A stretch of DNA of 64,000 bases. It comes from Stenogyne calaminthoides (Eukaryota > Streptophyta > Magnoliopsida > Lamiales > Lamiaceae). Positions within the stretch are counted from its first letter, which is position 1, and every line of letters starts with the position of its first letter. The translations under genes and the position numbers were made by a program. The notes below the pieces were generated by a model. That model had not been told where the DNA came from. It saw only the letters and a list, made by a program, of their open reading frames with translations, and did not search any database. Where the stretch lies: positions 22,391,667 through 22,455,666 of the forward strand of contig JBBCBC010000007.1 in assembly GCA_037126765.1 (NCBI GenBank), given 5' to 3'. This document shows, one piece after another, positions 33,006 to 46,092 of the stretch.

Positions 33006-33152
33006 AAATTGATTTTGCTAATGCCTACGATTCTGTTGATTGGAGCTATCTTGAAGAATTGATGGTGCGTTTTAACTTTGGGAAGAAATGGATCAGGTGG
33101 ATTATGGAATGTGTGACTTCAGCTCATGCGTCAGTTTTGGTGAATGGCAACC
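32963..33152 (+). pseudogene. LINE reverse transcriptase fragment, left part
   Basis: In frame from about 32985, the translation contains KIDFANAYDSVDWSYLEELM and WIRWIMECVTSAHASVLVNG, the palm motif A region of plant LINE reverse transcriptases (F-x-x-AYDSV-x-W). It is cut at 33152 by the copia LTR. The continuation resumes at about 43606 after a gap of conserved RT sequence. Confidence 0.85.
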
Positions 33153-34855
33153 TGTTGGGAATTGTTTGCCCGGATCTATTCGGGATAAAATTTAAATACA
33201 AATTTAATTCTATAATTATTACAAGCATGAATTAATTATATATTAATTCAAATAATAATTCTAACAACAATCATGCACATAATAAATTCACGTAAATCCT
33301 ACACATGCGGAATTCTAGGAGTTTACGCGAAAGTACCTTTTGACGAGACAACCGTAGAGAAGATGAGTACCGTTCCAACGAACAAAACCAAAGAGTCTTC
33401 TCAAATATTCCCACGCCCTTACTTGATAATCCGGTGGAGGAATCCCACAAACAATTAACAAAAGGGAAAAATAAAATTATGTTGCACCACCTTTGTGGAT
33501 TTCTAATTTTTCCAACTCATGGAACTGTGTTGGGGATGAAAAATTCATCCCCTATTTATAATGCACAAGGGGGGCAAAATTTTTAGGGTTTATTGGCTCA
33601 TGAGAAATTTCCTTGTATCTTCTCCAAGATACCATCTTGAATATATCTCATATATTCTATTTTCCATAAATAAATCCCAACAAATATTCCCTTATTTATT
33701 ATATGGGATTTTCGAAAAAACAAGGCAAGAAACAAGATTTGGGATTTCTTGAATTTATGAGATAATCTTGTATTCCAAGAATACTTATCTTTTCCATAAA
33801 TTTTTTTTAAGAAAATCAAGAAAATCTTTTTCTTTTTCTTCCTACAATTTTCGAAAAAATTGGAAAAATAGGCAACGATATTTTCTTTTTATTTTAATCA
33901 CCCTTTTCAGTTATTGGACTTTATATTGGGCTACTTGAGGGGCCTTTAGGAGAATTAAGATTGAACCTTTCAATGGGCTCTGAATTATCAATATTGAGCC
34001 ACAATATTATTCAGTCCATTAATATTAATTTATTTCACTATAAAATTAATATTGCACTATCCATCTTAACCCATATTACTGTAATATGGCTCCCGATTAT
34101 TATTTACCGTGTTTAAGATTATCTAGTCCATTAATTAATTTAAGCCACTGAAAAAACTTTATATTAATTAATATTTTTTTTCCTTGGAGTAAGGTCAGCT
34201 CAATATTATTATCCATACCGAAAATAAATTCCACTTGCAAGATTTAGTATGATAAAACTTCTGAGCCCACCAAGGGGACAAATCAAGCAAGACGTACTTG
34301 CACACGATTCTCTATATTAAATCTTAGCAATAGTCATTTAACTAATAATATTGCCCAAAACACAAAGTATTAAATCGCATTGATTCTCTACCCGACATGA
34401 ATCAAAACAATAATTATTAATTACACACGATCCTATTTAAGGGACATAGATTAAGAAATAAGGAACCATCTAATTCTTCTACATTCAATACCGAAGAATT
34501 TATCCTCGTTGTAGGTCCTATTCAGCGCATCATAATGCACTAGTGTAATCTCTTGGTCAAGACAAGTCAATCTGAGCCTTACACTTCAACCTTTCACGAT
34601 GGATTGTTCATTTTCATATAGGTTGTGAATTTGTACTTATTTACAAGGAATTGTTAATGTGATCTTCTGTGATTTTGTATCACCACATTAACTACAATGT
34701 AACTCGTACTATTATTGAACAGTTATGCAGTAAATTTATATATCATTCATTCATATTTAAAGCAACAATGATAAAAGATTTATTTCCAGTAAATAAGACA
34801 GAAATTCAGTTTAGTTATACAAAGTAAAAGCATACTTTCACGTATAACCCCAACA
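33153..34855 (-). repeat. copia element 3' LTR (left on the plus strand)
   Basis: 1703 bp, TGTTGGGAATTG to ATAACCCCAACA, a perfect TG...CA type with inverted ends TGTTGGG/CCCAACA. Over the first ~125 bp it differs from the right LTR at only about six positions by eye. Confidence 0.92.
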
Positions 34856-34870
34856 ATCTCCCACTTATAC
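34856..34870 (-). other. polypurine tract
   Basis: On the minus strand, AAGTGGGAGAT directly precedes the LTR at 34855. GTGGGAGAT is the usual plus-strand primer site of plant copia elements. Confidence 0.8.
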
Positions 34871-35287
34871 TCAAAGTCTGCTTTTAAGTATACTACAACA
34901 TGTCTTATGTTCTACGTGATATCTAATGTCACCTACATGAACCTAATAATATTTCTCCCACTTATACTCTAAGCAGATTGGCGACGCACTTGATAACCAT
35001 TCATTCCACACGTCTCTCGAATGTATTCTGAGAGGCAGACACTTTATAAAAGGATTAACTAGGTTATTCTCCGATGCGATCTTCTCCACCTCTATATCTC
35101 CTCTCTTAACGATTTCTCATCTAAGATTTCTTTCCTTTAGTGTGCTTGTTTGACTCGTGGACTCTTGGTTCCCTTGAATTTGCAACTGCCCCTAGCAAAT
35201 ATTGCTAGATAAATTCGGAACTCCATCCAAGTCCACTAAGAAGATCTAGAGTCAAACTGGTTCCTTCACTGCTTCACAAGCAGCTAC

Positions 35288-38200
35288 TTATCCGGCTTCC
35301 ATGGTTGAGTCAGTGATGCATTTCTGCTTCACACTCGTCCATTTCACGGCTACACTTCCCAAACAAAAACATACTAACTGAGGTAGATAGTTTCTGGAAT
35401 CTATGTCTGATTGGAAATGTGAGTTCGTATAACCCACGAGAATTAGACTGTTTGATTGATAAACCAACATTTTATCCCGAGTTCTTTTCAGATACTTCAG
35501 AATATTTTTTAACTGCAATCCAATGTTCTTTCCCTACATTACTCTGATATTTCGCTACCATGCCAATGACAAAGCAGATATCCGGTCTGGTACACAACAT
35601 TGCATACATAAGGCTTCCGACAGTCGAAGCATGATGAATGTCTTTCATGTCATCCATCTCCTTTTGTGTCTTAGGGCACATATCTTTGGATAGATGGATT
35701 CCATGTCTGAAAGGTACAAAACCTTTCTTGGAATCTTGCATGTTGAATCGCTTCAAAACAATGTCTATGTATGAAGCTTACGATAAGCCTATCATCATTT
35801 TCTTGCGATCTCGAGTGATCTTGATCCCAAGGATGTGCCCGGCTTTCCCTAAGTCCTTCATATCAAATTGATTTGACAACCATGCCCTTACGCCTGACGA
35901 CACCTTTACATCGTTCCCGATGAGCAGGATGTAGTCTATGTATAGTACTAAGAATACCAAGGCAATTCCGACACACTTTTTATACACACAACTCTTGAAC
36001 TTATTTTGATCAAACCCGTAAGACCTGATCAAAACATTGATTCCAAGCACGGGATGCTTGCTTCAGTCCATAAATGGACTTCTTGAGCTTGCAAACTGGA
36101 TGTTCTTGAACTTTCGTAATGAAGCCTTCGGGTTGACGCATATAGATTTCTTCTTCAAGACTTTCGTTAAGGAAACCTGTCTTTGTTGGGATAACATATG
36201 TCAGGATCTATCGGGATAACCTCATAAACACAAATTTAAATTAACAATTATTACTAGCATGAATTTACCTAAGTGAATTCAAATAATAATTAACCAACAA
36301 CAACATGCAAATAATATTTCACGTAAAAGATCCTAGCATGCGAAATTTCTAGGAGTTTACGTAAACGCACCCGTTGGAGAGACGATCTAAGACAGACATG
36401 ATCAAATATCTGGATACCCACCAAAAGTCCTTCTCAAGTATTCCCAAGTCCTCGTCCAATAACCCCGGTGGAAGGTTCTCCGATGGAAGATTTATAAAAC
36501 AAGAAAAATAAAAATATTGTTGCACCACCTTTGTGGATTTCTAGTATTTCCAATGCATGGAACACTAGTTGGGAATGAAAAATTCATCCCCTATTTATAA
36601 GATGAGGGGGTTCGAAAATTTCAACCACAATTAGGGCTAGGAAAGATCTTTTCTTGATCTCCAAGAAATCTTGAATATATCCAATATATTCTTCTTTCCA
36701 TGTGTATTTTTCCACAAAAATCTCACACCCTTATTTGGCCCTTATTTTTGAAAAATACAAGAAAGAATTTCAAGATTGGATCTTTCTTGAATTTATGAGA
36801 TATTCTTGTATTCCAAGAATACATATCTTCCATAAAATATTTCCAAGAAAATCTTTCTTCCCTTTCTTATACATATTTTTTGAAAATTTCCTATTAAAGA
36901 AGTCAAGTGGGAGTTTTCTTGAATTTATGGGATAATCTTGTATTCCAAGAATACATTATCTCCTTTCCATAAAATCTTTTCAAAAAAATTATTCTCCCTC
37001 TTTTCTTTAATTATTTTCGAAAAATTAGAGGAAATATTGCAACAATAATTTATTTTATTTTAAGAACCTTTTATTTATTGGACTATAATTTGGGCTACTT
37101 GAGGGGCCTTTAGGATAATTAAGATGGATCTTCCAATGGACTTCTGAATTCCAATATTGAGCCACAATATAATTCAACCCATTAATATTAATTAATATCA
37201 CTATATAATTAATATTGCACTATCCAATCTTAACCCATATTACGGTAATATGGCTCCCGGTTATTATTTCCCGTGTTTAAGATTATTTAGTCCATTAATT
37301 AATTAAGTCACTGAAAAGCTTTATATTAATTAATATATTTATCCTTGGAGTAAGGACAACCCAGCTTTATTATCCATACCAGAAAATTAATTCCACTTGC
37401 AAGATTTGGTATGATAAAGGTTCCGGGCCCACCAAGGGGACCAATTAAGCAAGACTTTTGCAAGAACACGATTCTCTCAGATTAATTTTAAGAATCGTCG
37501 TGCAATTAATATTATTGCCCAAGATATAGGGTATCGAAGTCACAATGATTCTCTTCCCATTTATAAATCAAATCAATAACTACTAATCACACACAGTCCT
37601 TATTAAGTGACAAAGATTAAGAAATTAATAACCACTGAGGTCTAACTCTTCATCCATTAAGTCAGTGCGAATGAGTTTATCCTCTCTGTAGGTCCGCTTC
37701 AACACATTGAATGCACTAGTGTAATCTCTTGGTCAAGACAAGCCAATCTGAGACTTACACATCAACTTCTACCAATAGATTGTTCGGATCTATCTAAGTT
37801 GTGAAACACACACTCGTTTACAAGGTACTGTTAACGTGATCTTCTGTGATCTGGTATCACCACGTTAACTACAATGTAATGCATGCTACGAATGGTTTGC
37901 AATAAAATATATAACATTCAATCATATTTAAAGCAACAGTGATAAACAATTTATTTCAGTAAATAAGTGTTTAATACATAGGTTATACTAAGTACAAGCA
38001 TACTTTCACGTATAACCCCAACAGTCTTGACATCCATTTTTCAGATCTCAAAATCTAGATGTGCAGCTATTGACAAGAGAATACGGATAGACTTAAGCAT
38101 AGCTACAGGCGAAAAGGTCTTCTCATAATCGATCTCTTTTTTTCTAAGTATATCCTTTTGCCACAAGTCTAGCCTTGAAGGTCTCAACCTTTCCATCCTA

Positions 38201-39527
38201 TCCTCTTTTCCTCTTGTAAACCCACTTGCATCCAATGGGTTTTACCCCATTAAGTGGTTCGACTAGCTCCCACACTTTATTGTGATCATTAGAACCCATC
38301 TTCGCTTCTATTGTTGTTTGTCAATAATCTGAATCCTTATCTTGGATCGCCTAGTTGTAGGACCAGGGGTCTGATTCATTATCACCGGGGACCAAGTCCG
38401 AAGACTCTCCCATCCCCATGAATCGTTCAGGCTGTCTCACAACCCTCCCACTACGACGAGGTTCTGATTATGTAAGTGTGTCGCTTGGTATGTCAACTTG
38501 TACAATTGACATAAGAGTTGGCCCTTTTAGCTCATCTAAGGTAATCTCACTTCTGGGCTTTCAATCGTTCATATGGTCTTCTTCCAAGAATCCAAAGTGT
38601 GTACTTATTACGACTCTTTTATCCTTGGGACCATAGAACATACATCCCTTCCGGGTACCCTATAAACAGCCTTAATTCTGAACGTGGATCCAATTTACCG
38701 GCTTCCTTGTCCAACACATATGCGGGACACCCCCAAATTCTCATGTGTCACAAACTAGGCTTGCGCCCGATTCACAATTCTTTCGGGGTTTTAGGAACTG
38801 ATTTGGATGGCACCAATTTTAGAATATAAGCCACTGTTTCCAAGGCGTGACCCCAAAACGACTTGGGTAGATCCGCATAACTCATCATTGATCTGACCAT
38901 TCTAAAAGAATTATGTTTCTTCATTCTGCAATCCCGTTTTGTTGAGGGGTTCCGGGTGCAGTCAACTGGGATACAATCCCTTCATCTGATAAGTAGTTCA
39001 AAAAATCATCGCTGAGGTATTCACTTCCACGATTAGATCGTAGAAACTTGATACTCTTTTTCGTATGATTCTCAACTTGAGCCTTAAATTCTTTGAATTT
39101 ATCAAAGGTCTCAGATTTATGCTTCATATGGAAAATGTACCCATATCTTGAGTAATCATCGATAAAAGTAACGAAATACTCATAACCTCCTCTTGCTTTG
39201 ATTGACATTGGACCACATACATCAGTGTGAACGATCTCTAACACTTATTTGGCTCAATTCCCCTTGGCTCCAAAAGCCCTCTTGGTAATTACCCTCCAAA
39301 CATGATTCGCAAGTTGGAAATGGTTCAACCCGGAGGGACTCCAATGAACCATCTTTCACCAACCTTTGGATCCTCTTTGGATTAATATGACCTAGTCTTA
39401 GATGCCATAGAAGTGTTTCTTTCACCTCTGCTGAACGTTTCCTTTTATTACTTGAAATAGTCAATGTGTTATAGGATGCATTTTGCGAGTGGTGTGCACA
39501 GCTAATAGTATAGAGATTGTTCAACAA
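35288..39527 (-). pseudogene. copia pol polyprotein, decayed and interrupted by a solo LTR
   Basis: Minus-strand order: GAG-pre-integrase (39527 to about 39250; WHLRLGHINPKRI and CESCLEG zinc ligands), integrase core (39244-38921; HTDVCGPM, FIDDYSRYGYIF, PQQNGIAE supply the D, D and E), linker, and reverse transcriptase start (38235-38041; EKTFSPVAMLKSIRILL). After the inserted LTR come reverse transcriptase (about 36183-35778; LYIDYILLIGND where YVDD is expected) and RNase H (35756-35288; STVGSLMYAMLCTRPDI). A frameshift joins the first two blocks, and several stops follow. The second catalytic aspartate of the RT box reads tyrosine. Not functional. Confidence 0.88.
36184..38023 (-). mobile_element. 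solo LTR inserted in copia pol (related family)
   Basis: 1840 bp, TGTTGGGATAAC to ATAACCCCAACA, flanked by the 5-bp duplication GTCTT (36179-36183 and 38024-38028). Its interior resembles the host element's LTR but is clearly diverged. No internal coding region is present, so it is a solo LTR left by LTR-LTR recombination. Confidence 0.92.
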
Positions 39528-39714
39528 TGTTCCATGACAGATAAACTCATTATTTTAAGCAATAGTAACAACTTTATTAAAAGTAACTGAATATCCATCA
39601 TTAAAGAATTTAGAAACTGAAATCAAATTCTTTCTAAAACTTGGAACGTAAAGAACACCTCTCAAAACTAAATTCTATCACTAAAAGATAGGTGCACTTC
39701 TCCTACTTCTTCAA

Positions 39715-39885
39715 CCACTACTCACGTAGCACTGCAATAACCGCTACTCACGTAGCATTGCAGTAACCGCTACTCACGTAAAATTGTAATAACTGCTACT
39801 TATGTAGTATTGCAATAACTGTTACTTACGCAGCATTGCAATAACTGTTACTCACGTAGCATTGCAATAACCGCTACTCTCATAA
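39715..39885. repeat. 26-bp minisatellite in the copia body
   Basis: About seven copies of ACTCACGTAGCATTGCAATAACCGCT with a few substitutions each, head to tail and without spacers. It lies between the protease/gag part and GAG-pre-integrase of the minus-strand element. Confidence 0.93.
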
Positions 39886-41978
39886 CATTGCCCATGGTGA
39901 TGATGGTCTCACTCCCACTAAATTGCTGGATTATCTAAAATCCTTGAAACATTGAAACAAATATGATTAGTGGTTCCCGTATTCACTACCCACGAATGAG
40001 AGCATATGTCGCTAAACAAGTTTCAGCAACTAGTGTTTGAAAATTACCTTTCTTCCCGACCTTTTTAGGCTTGGGACAGGCTGACCTCCGATGTCTTCTC
40101 AGACCATAATTAAGTATTTTTGTTTGTTGGTCTTCTTCTTGACACCTCTTAATGCCATTTTCTACGAGAATAAATTATGTATGGCTATCTGACTCGCTTT
40201 ATGATTCTTGTGAGCGAAGAATTTGTTAAGATCTATCATAATAACTGCAATGGTTTTCAAGTCCTGGTGTCGGTGTTGCAACACATCTGACGTTGAAGTC
40301 AAGATGATACACTTAGCCATTTTATTGAATCTCAACCATTGCTTATGATATTACTTATTTTCCTCACAATCATAGTCTCAGTGAGTCTAGGTTCGTCAAG
40401 GATGGACTTATGCGATTGCATGGTCAAGACAATAAATAATTTCCAATCTATATAGTTTTCTAATCGTTAGTTTATTAACTCTAAGTATTCAAAGTGGGTT
40501 GAAAGGTTACAACATGTTGAATTGAAAAAAAACATACATCTTGTGTTAATATTCAGATTAGCACAAAAAAAATCACATAATTCGATCACATGAATCATAT
40601 TAAAATCAAAAAAAATATGAACATGCATCAGCCAACATCTCAAAACAGTTTAAATAAGCCACGTGGGGTGGACAATTATTTAATCACATTCAAGCAGGTT
40701 ACAAACAAAGACAGTTACAAACCTTTAATTCAAAATTAATAGTTGGCTCCCACTTGACCAATATAAAATTAACAGGGACTACGGGGGAATATATGCATAT
40801 CAATTTTATACCTAAGTAATAACCATGATTAAATACAGAATTATTATTTCATTTTGAACAAGCCTCGTGGGGAGGGTCATTGCCGCCACTAATAATAATT
40901 CACAATCATCATTTAGGAATTCATTCATGTGAAAGCTATCTTTTGGCCGTTCCGTGGGGGAAATTTCTCCAAAAGACTTCACAAATAAATAAATCATGAG
41001 GTCAAAATTAATTCAATTTTATTATCCGGAATAAAATTGTCAATTAATTGTATAAATCATACTTAGTAATTTTCGAAAGTGAGATTTTTCAAACGAGTGC
41101 TCATGCAAACACATTCACAATTAAATAATTGCACGAAATAAAGCAATCATCAAAACAAAAAAGTAAACATATTGGGCACATATATTCAACTGTCATGGTT
41201 AATTTTTGTCATGTCTTGATCTTGAGAAATCGTCTTTGTAGCCTTAAATCGTTTCGTCTCAAAAGCTCCCTTTCGTATAATAAATTCTTTAAAACATCCT
41301 CCATCAAGGTTAAGGGGCGACGTCGGGCTACGTAGCTCCACTGATTAGGAATCGTGCCCGCGTCGTCTAAGTGCTGCGCCAGCGTCGGACTGGTCATCCC
41401 GCATCGCCCGTCGCCCATTGCCCGGACGTCTCAGCGCGTCGCGTAGGTAGATCAGCTACTGAACTCGCGCCGCGTCGTCCGCGTCACGCCTCGTCCAAAT
41501 CGTCGCCTAAAAGAAGAAGACACACACCAGCGTGCCGCCTCCGGTGATCAACCCTTGCCCCCATCCACGGTCGTCTGAAGATCGTGTGGTCGCTAGGCCT
41601 TCGGCTTTAAATTGCGTCGTCTTTGGCTCACGTACGTCCAGGCACTTGGTCGCCCATCTTTAGTTCTTCGTCTCCGTCTTTGTTCTCGATCCGATTATAA
41701 TTTATTTATAATAAATAAATAAACCTAGATCTAGACTAGTCTATTACATTGATCAAATCAAACAAATCCTAATCTACTCGTGAATTTTCTCACGAGGAAA
41801 AATGAATTCGAACTAATCGAATTAAAAACCACAATTATATGAATGCATAATTAAACATTCATCAAATACCATGACAATTGGATACCTGCAAAAAAGATCT
41901 AGCAATTCTACTATCTAATTTCAAATTTAATGAAAAGCGAATTAAATTACAATTCAAAATTCAGAGCCCGAAACCGAG
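39886..41978 (-). other. copia gag/protease and leader region, too decayed to annotate
   Basis: Position demands gag, protease and leader of the minus-strand element. Only faint traces remain. The part at 41310-41700 is GC-rich with repeated CGTCG and CGCGTCG words, unlike the rest. I cannot support a reading frame. Confidence 0.5.
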
Positions 41979-41992
41979 GCTCTGATACTAGT
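41979..41992 (-). other. copia primer-binding site
   Basis: On the minus strand, CTAGTATCAGAGCC directly follows the 5' LTR. This is one base away from the usual TGGTATCAGAGCC that pairs with initiator methionine tRNA. Confidence 0.8.
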
Positions 41993-43605
41993 TGTTGGGG
42001 AATTGTTTGCCCGGATCTATTCGGGATGAAATTTAAATACAAATTTAATTCTACAATTATTACTAGCATGAATTAATCCTATATTAATTCAAATAATAAT
42101 TCGAACAACAATCATGCACATAATAAATTCACATAAATTCTACGCATGCGAAATTCTAGGAGTTTACACTAACGTAACTTTTGACGAGACAACCATAGAA
42201 AAGAAGAGTACCCATTCCAACGAACAAACCCAAAGAGCCTTCTCAAGTATTCTCACGCCCTTGCTTGATAATCCGGTGGAGGATTCCCACAAACAATTAA
42301 CAAAAGGGAAAAATAAAATATGTTGCACCACCTTTGTGGATTTCTAATTTTTCCAACACGTGGAACTGTGTTGGGGATGAAAAATTCATCCCCTATTTAT
42401 AAATTATAATTCACAAGGGGGGCGAAATTTTAGGGTTTATTGGCTCATGAGAAATTTTCTTGTATCTTCTCCAAGATACAATCTTGAATATATCTCATAC
42501 ATTCTATTTCTCATAAATAAATCCCAACAAAATATCCCCTTATTTATTATATGGAATTTTTGAAAAAATAATGCAAGAAACAAGATTTGGGATTTCTTGA
42601 ATTTATAAGATAATCTTGTATTCTAAGAATACTTATCTTTTCCATAAAATCTTTTCAAGAAAATCTTTTTCTCTTTCTTCCTACAATTTTTTAAAAAATT
42701 GGAAAAATAGGCAACAATATTTTCTTTTATTTTAATCACCATTTTTAGTTATTGGACTTTATATTGGGCTACTTGAGGGGCCTATAGGAGAATTAAGATT
42801 GGATCTTCCAATGGGCTCTGAATTATCAATATTGAGCCACAATATTATTCAGCCCATTAATATTAATTTATTCCACTATAAAATTAATATTGCACTATCC
42901 ATCTTAACCCATATTACTGTAATATGACTCCCGATTATTATTTCTCGTGTTTATGATTATCCAGTCCATTAATTAATTTAAGCCACTAAAAAAGTTTTAT
43001 ATTAATTAATATCTTTTTCCTTGGAGTAAGGTCAGCTCAACATTATTATCCATATCGGAAACAAATTCCATTTGCAAGATTTAGTATGATAAAACTTATG
43101 AGCCCACCAAGGGGACAAATCAAGCAAGACGTACTTGCACACGATTCTCTGTATTAAATCTTAGCAATCGTCATGTAACTAATAATATTGCCCAAAACAC
43201 AAAGTATTGAATCACATTGATTCTCTACCCAACATGAATCAAAGCAATTCTTATTAATTACATACGATCCTATCTAAGAGATAGAGATTAAGAAATAACA
43301 AACCACTGAGGTCTAATTCTTCTACATTCAGTACCGAAGAATTTATCCTCGTTGTACGTCCTATTCAGCGCATCATAATGAACTAGTGTAATCTCTTGGT
43401 CAAGACAAGCCAATTTGAGCCTTACACTTCAACCTTTCACGATGTATTGTTCATTTCTATCTAGGTTGTGAATTTGTACTTATTTACAAGGAATTGTTAA
43501 TGTGATCTTCTGTGATCTGGTATCACCACATTAACTACAATGTAACCCGTATTATTATTGAACATTTATGCAGTAAATATATATAACATTCATTCATATT
43601 TAAAG
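41993..43605 (-). repeat. copia element 5' LTR (right on the plus strand), end-truncated
   Basis: Begins TGTTGGGGAATTG and follows the left LTR closely to CATTCATATTTAAAG at 43605. The final ~115 bp present in the left LTR are lost, and LINE sequence starts at once. Confidence 0.9.
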
Positions 43606-45275
43606 TGATAGAGTGAGGATGTCACATCTCGAGTTCGCGGATGATACCATTTTCCTGGGGCAAGTGTTGTCTATATGGGGTTATTGTGGAGGAAGAAGTG
43701 TTGGATAATTTTGTTGTTCAGCTCGGTTGTCGCATTGGCTCGATTCTTTTATACTATCTGGGTGTTAAGGTTGGTTGCACTCACAGTAAAGTGTCAGATT
43801 GGGAGTATGTGGTTTGTAAGGTTCGGAATAGTTTGAAGAAATGTGAAGGGTTGAATCTCTCCATCGGGGGAAGACTTACTCTTATCAATGCAGTCCTTTC
43901 GTCTCTTTTGTCTATTACCTGTCAACTTATCGGGCTCCTAAAGAAATCTTGAGTGAGATTACTAAACTTCAAAGAATGGGGGGGGGGAGTTGAGAGTGAG
44001 AGCAAAATAACATGGATTAAATGGGAAATGATTTTCAAACCAAAATCTCTTGGGGGCTTGGGGTTAAAGATCTTGAGTGTTCCAATAAGGCCTTAAAAGT
44101 GAGTGTGGAGATTCTACACGGACAAGAAGTCCTTGTGGATGAGGATGATTAGGTCTAGATAGGGGGGAGTTCGGGAAGTTGGGTTGCTCTAGTGGGGTGG
44201 AGGGGGGGGTTCTTAAGACGGTTGGTGATAGAAATGAGGAGTGATTTTTGTAAAATCTGAGGAAGGAGGTGGGAGATGGGGGAAAGTCGTCTTTTTGGGA
44301 AGATTAGTGGGTAGGAAATGAGCCTTTAAAATACTCTTTTCCCAGACTATACAATCTGTGTGTGAATAAAAATGTGAGGATTAGCATGATGGGGGAGTGG
44401 AATGAGAAAGGGTGGGAATGGGTGTGGAATTGACGTCATCCCTTGTTTGAAAGGGAAATTTCAGTCCTTAATAATCTTGCTAACATTGTGAACAGGTTTG
44501 CGCTAATACAAGGAAAAGAAGACTGGTGGATTTGGAAAGTGGGAGCATCCGGTAATTATAACACCAAAGATGCATACAACCGACTGCTCCTCGATGAAGT
44601 TGATATTGAGGCAAACGAGAAAGAACAGTTCAAGATCCTATGGAACAAGTTCATCCCGTCGAAGATTTGCATACATGCCTGGAGAGTGCGTATGGAGAGA
44701 ATCCCAACGTCGTCCAAGCTGTAGAGACGCAACGCTCTTCCGAGTCACGCGAGCATCAACTGTGCTTTTTGCTAAACACAACCGGAAATCCTAAGACACG
44801 TTCTATTTGAATGCTCCTTTTCTTATCACTTTTGGATGAAATGTGTCAAGTGATTTGGTGTCAAATCGGCTCTTCCATCCGATCCGACGAGGAGCCTACC
44901 CTTTTTAGTAGACTCCTAAGAGGAAAGGATGGTAAGACGTTGATGGTTTGTGTTTGGGAACGTGCGGTTGGGCTATTATAGAAGACTAAATATTCTATCA
45001 TTTTTCGGAATGAGAGAGTTCCAGTTAAAGACCTTTTGGAAGAATCGAAATCCCGAGTCTGGAGTTGGTACACTGTTAAAGCTGCTAGAAATCTAAGTAT
45101 TGCATATGAAGACTGGGAGATTAATTCGAGAATTATGTGTAGCCAGGGATAAGTTTTGCTTTCTTGGCCTGTTCTTGGTGTTATTGAATTTTGCATAAAC
45201 TATAAATTGTTTTTGTAAAGGGTACACCATATACCCTTATTTTTTGGAATGAAAATTCCCTTTTTTCTGATAAAA
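43606..45275 (+). pseudogene. LINE reverse transcriptase to zf-RVT, right part
   Basis: Starts with MSHLEFADDTIFLG, the palm motif C (FADD) of a LINE reverse transcriptase. It continues with YLGVKVGCTHSKVSDWE and LSIGGRLTLINAVLSSL, then, after frameshifts and stops, a zf-RVT-like block (WIWKVGASGNYNTKDAYNRL, near 44530-44590; ILWNKFIPSKICIHAWRVRM near 44638). An A-rich tail GATAAAAAAAATAAATAA lies near 45270. It is the continuation of the fragment ending at 33152. Confidence 0.87.
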
Positions 45276-46092
45276 AAAATAAATAATGCAATGCAACACA
45301 AGATATCTCACAATTCACGTAAAATTCACATATTATCAATTACACATAAATTAATTACATAATACTATGTTTATGTATTGTAGTTGTAAATGAATTTATA
45401 CTTACCTCGACTGAGAAGAATATTGATACCTCGAACCCCTAAACCGCCTTATCAAGTCCAACTATCAAATCTAATAACGATTAACCATCAATATTACTCC
45501 AATTCAAATCTCCGTTCTATACATAACGTTATAGAAAACCCTATACCACACTTAATCAATACTTTCTATATTTATTTTCTTTCTCCTATAGTTTTCTATT
45601 CTTCGTCAAACCGTTATTCTTCTTTTCTTTCCATCCACCGCCTTTCTGTTGCTTCCAAGGTAAATTGCTTTCCTTTTTTTTTTTAAATTAATATTACTAT
45701 TGTTATAAGGTTAACTAAAATATATATACACTCATATATTTTATTTCCCCTCTTAATAACCGCGAATTTATTTACATATTATGCCTTAAACAACTAAATC
45801 TTGCACCGAACGTGACTACAGTCCTAATAAATTGTACTAAAATATTTTCACAATTAATCATGTATGAGCGTAATAAATAATTCAATATTTAAAACCAATT
45901 TAAACGCATGATAAAATAATGCAGAACAACAATTAGCACATCGATAATATAAAATACACGCAATGCATGAAATATATTGGTCAGTGAGTAGTGAGAAGTT
46001 TGGGTATCACAGTGGCACTTTCAAATTGCACAACAACGTCCACCTACTTTGCACATCCAAACTCTGATCGAAAGCTAAATCAATGGCAAGAT
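45276..46092. other. intergenic DNA, no gene seen
   Basis: AT-rich sequence after the LINE tail. One short open stretch (45390-45686) shows no family resemblance and is probably chance. The end carries the 8-bp duplication GGCAAGAT (46085-46092) of the following element. Confidence 0.5.

Larger units (their letters stand above)
33153..43605 (-). mobile_element. Ty1/copia LTR retrotransposon, minus strand, nested in a LINE
   Basis: Two long LTRs in the same orientation (33153-34855 and 41993-43605) enclose a body with the copia gene order GAG-pre-integrase, integrase, reverse transcriptase, RNase H, read on the minus strand. A polypurine tract adjoins the left LTR and a tRNA-iMet-type binding site adjoins the right LTR, confirming orientation. 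A related solo LTR (36184-38023) has landed inside pol. The last ~115 bp of the right LTR and the expected target duplication are missing. LINE reading frame flanks both sides. Confidence 0.93.

Noticed and set aside
39715..39885. CRISPR-like array
   Set aside because: The 26-bp units are head to tail with no spacers, and the locus is a plant retrotransposon.
41310..41700. Ribosomal or other structured RNA, suggested by high GC and CGTCG words
   Set aside because: No rRNA landmark is present, and the position is the leader/gag part of the minus-strand copia element.
45390..45686. 98-codon plus-strand frame
   Set aside because: Low-complexity Ser/Tyr/Pro-rich sequence without family resemblance in repeat-dense DNA.
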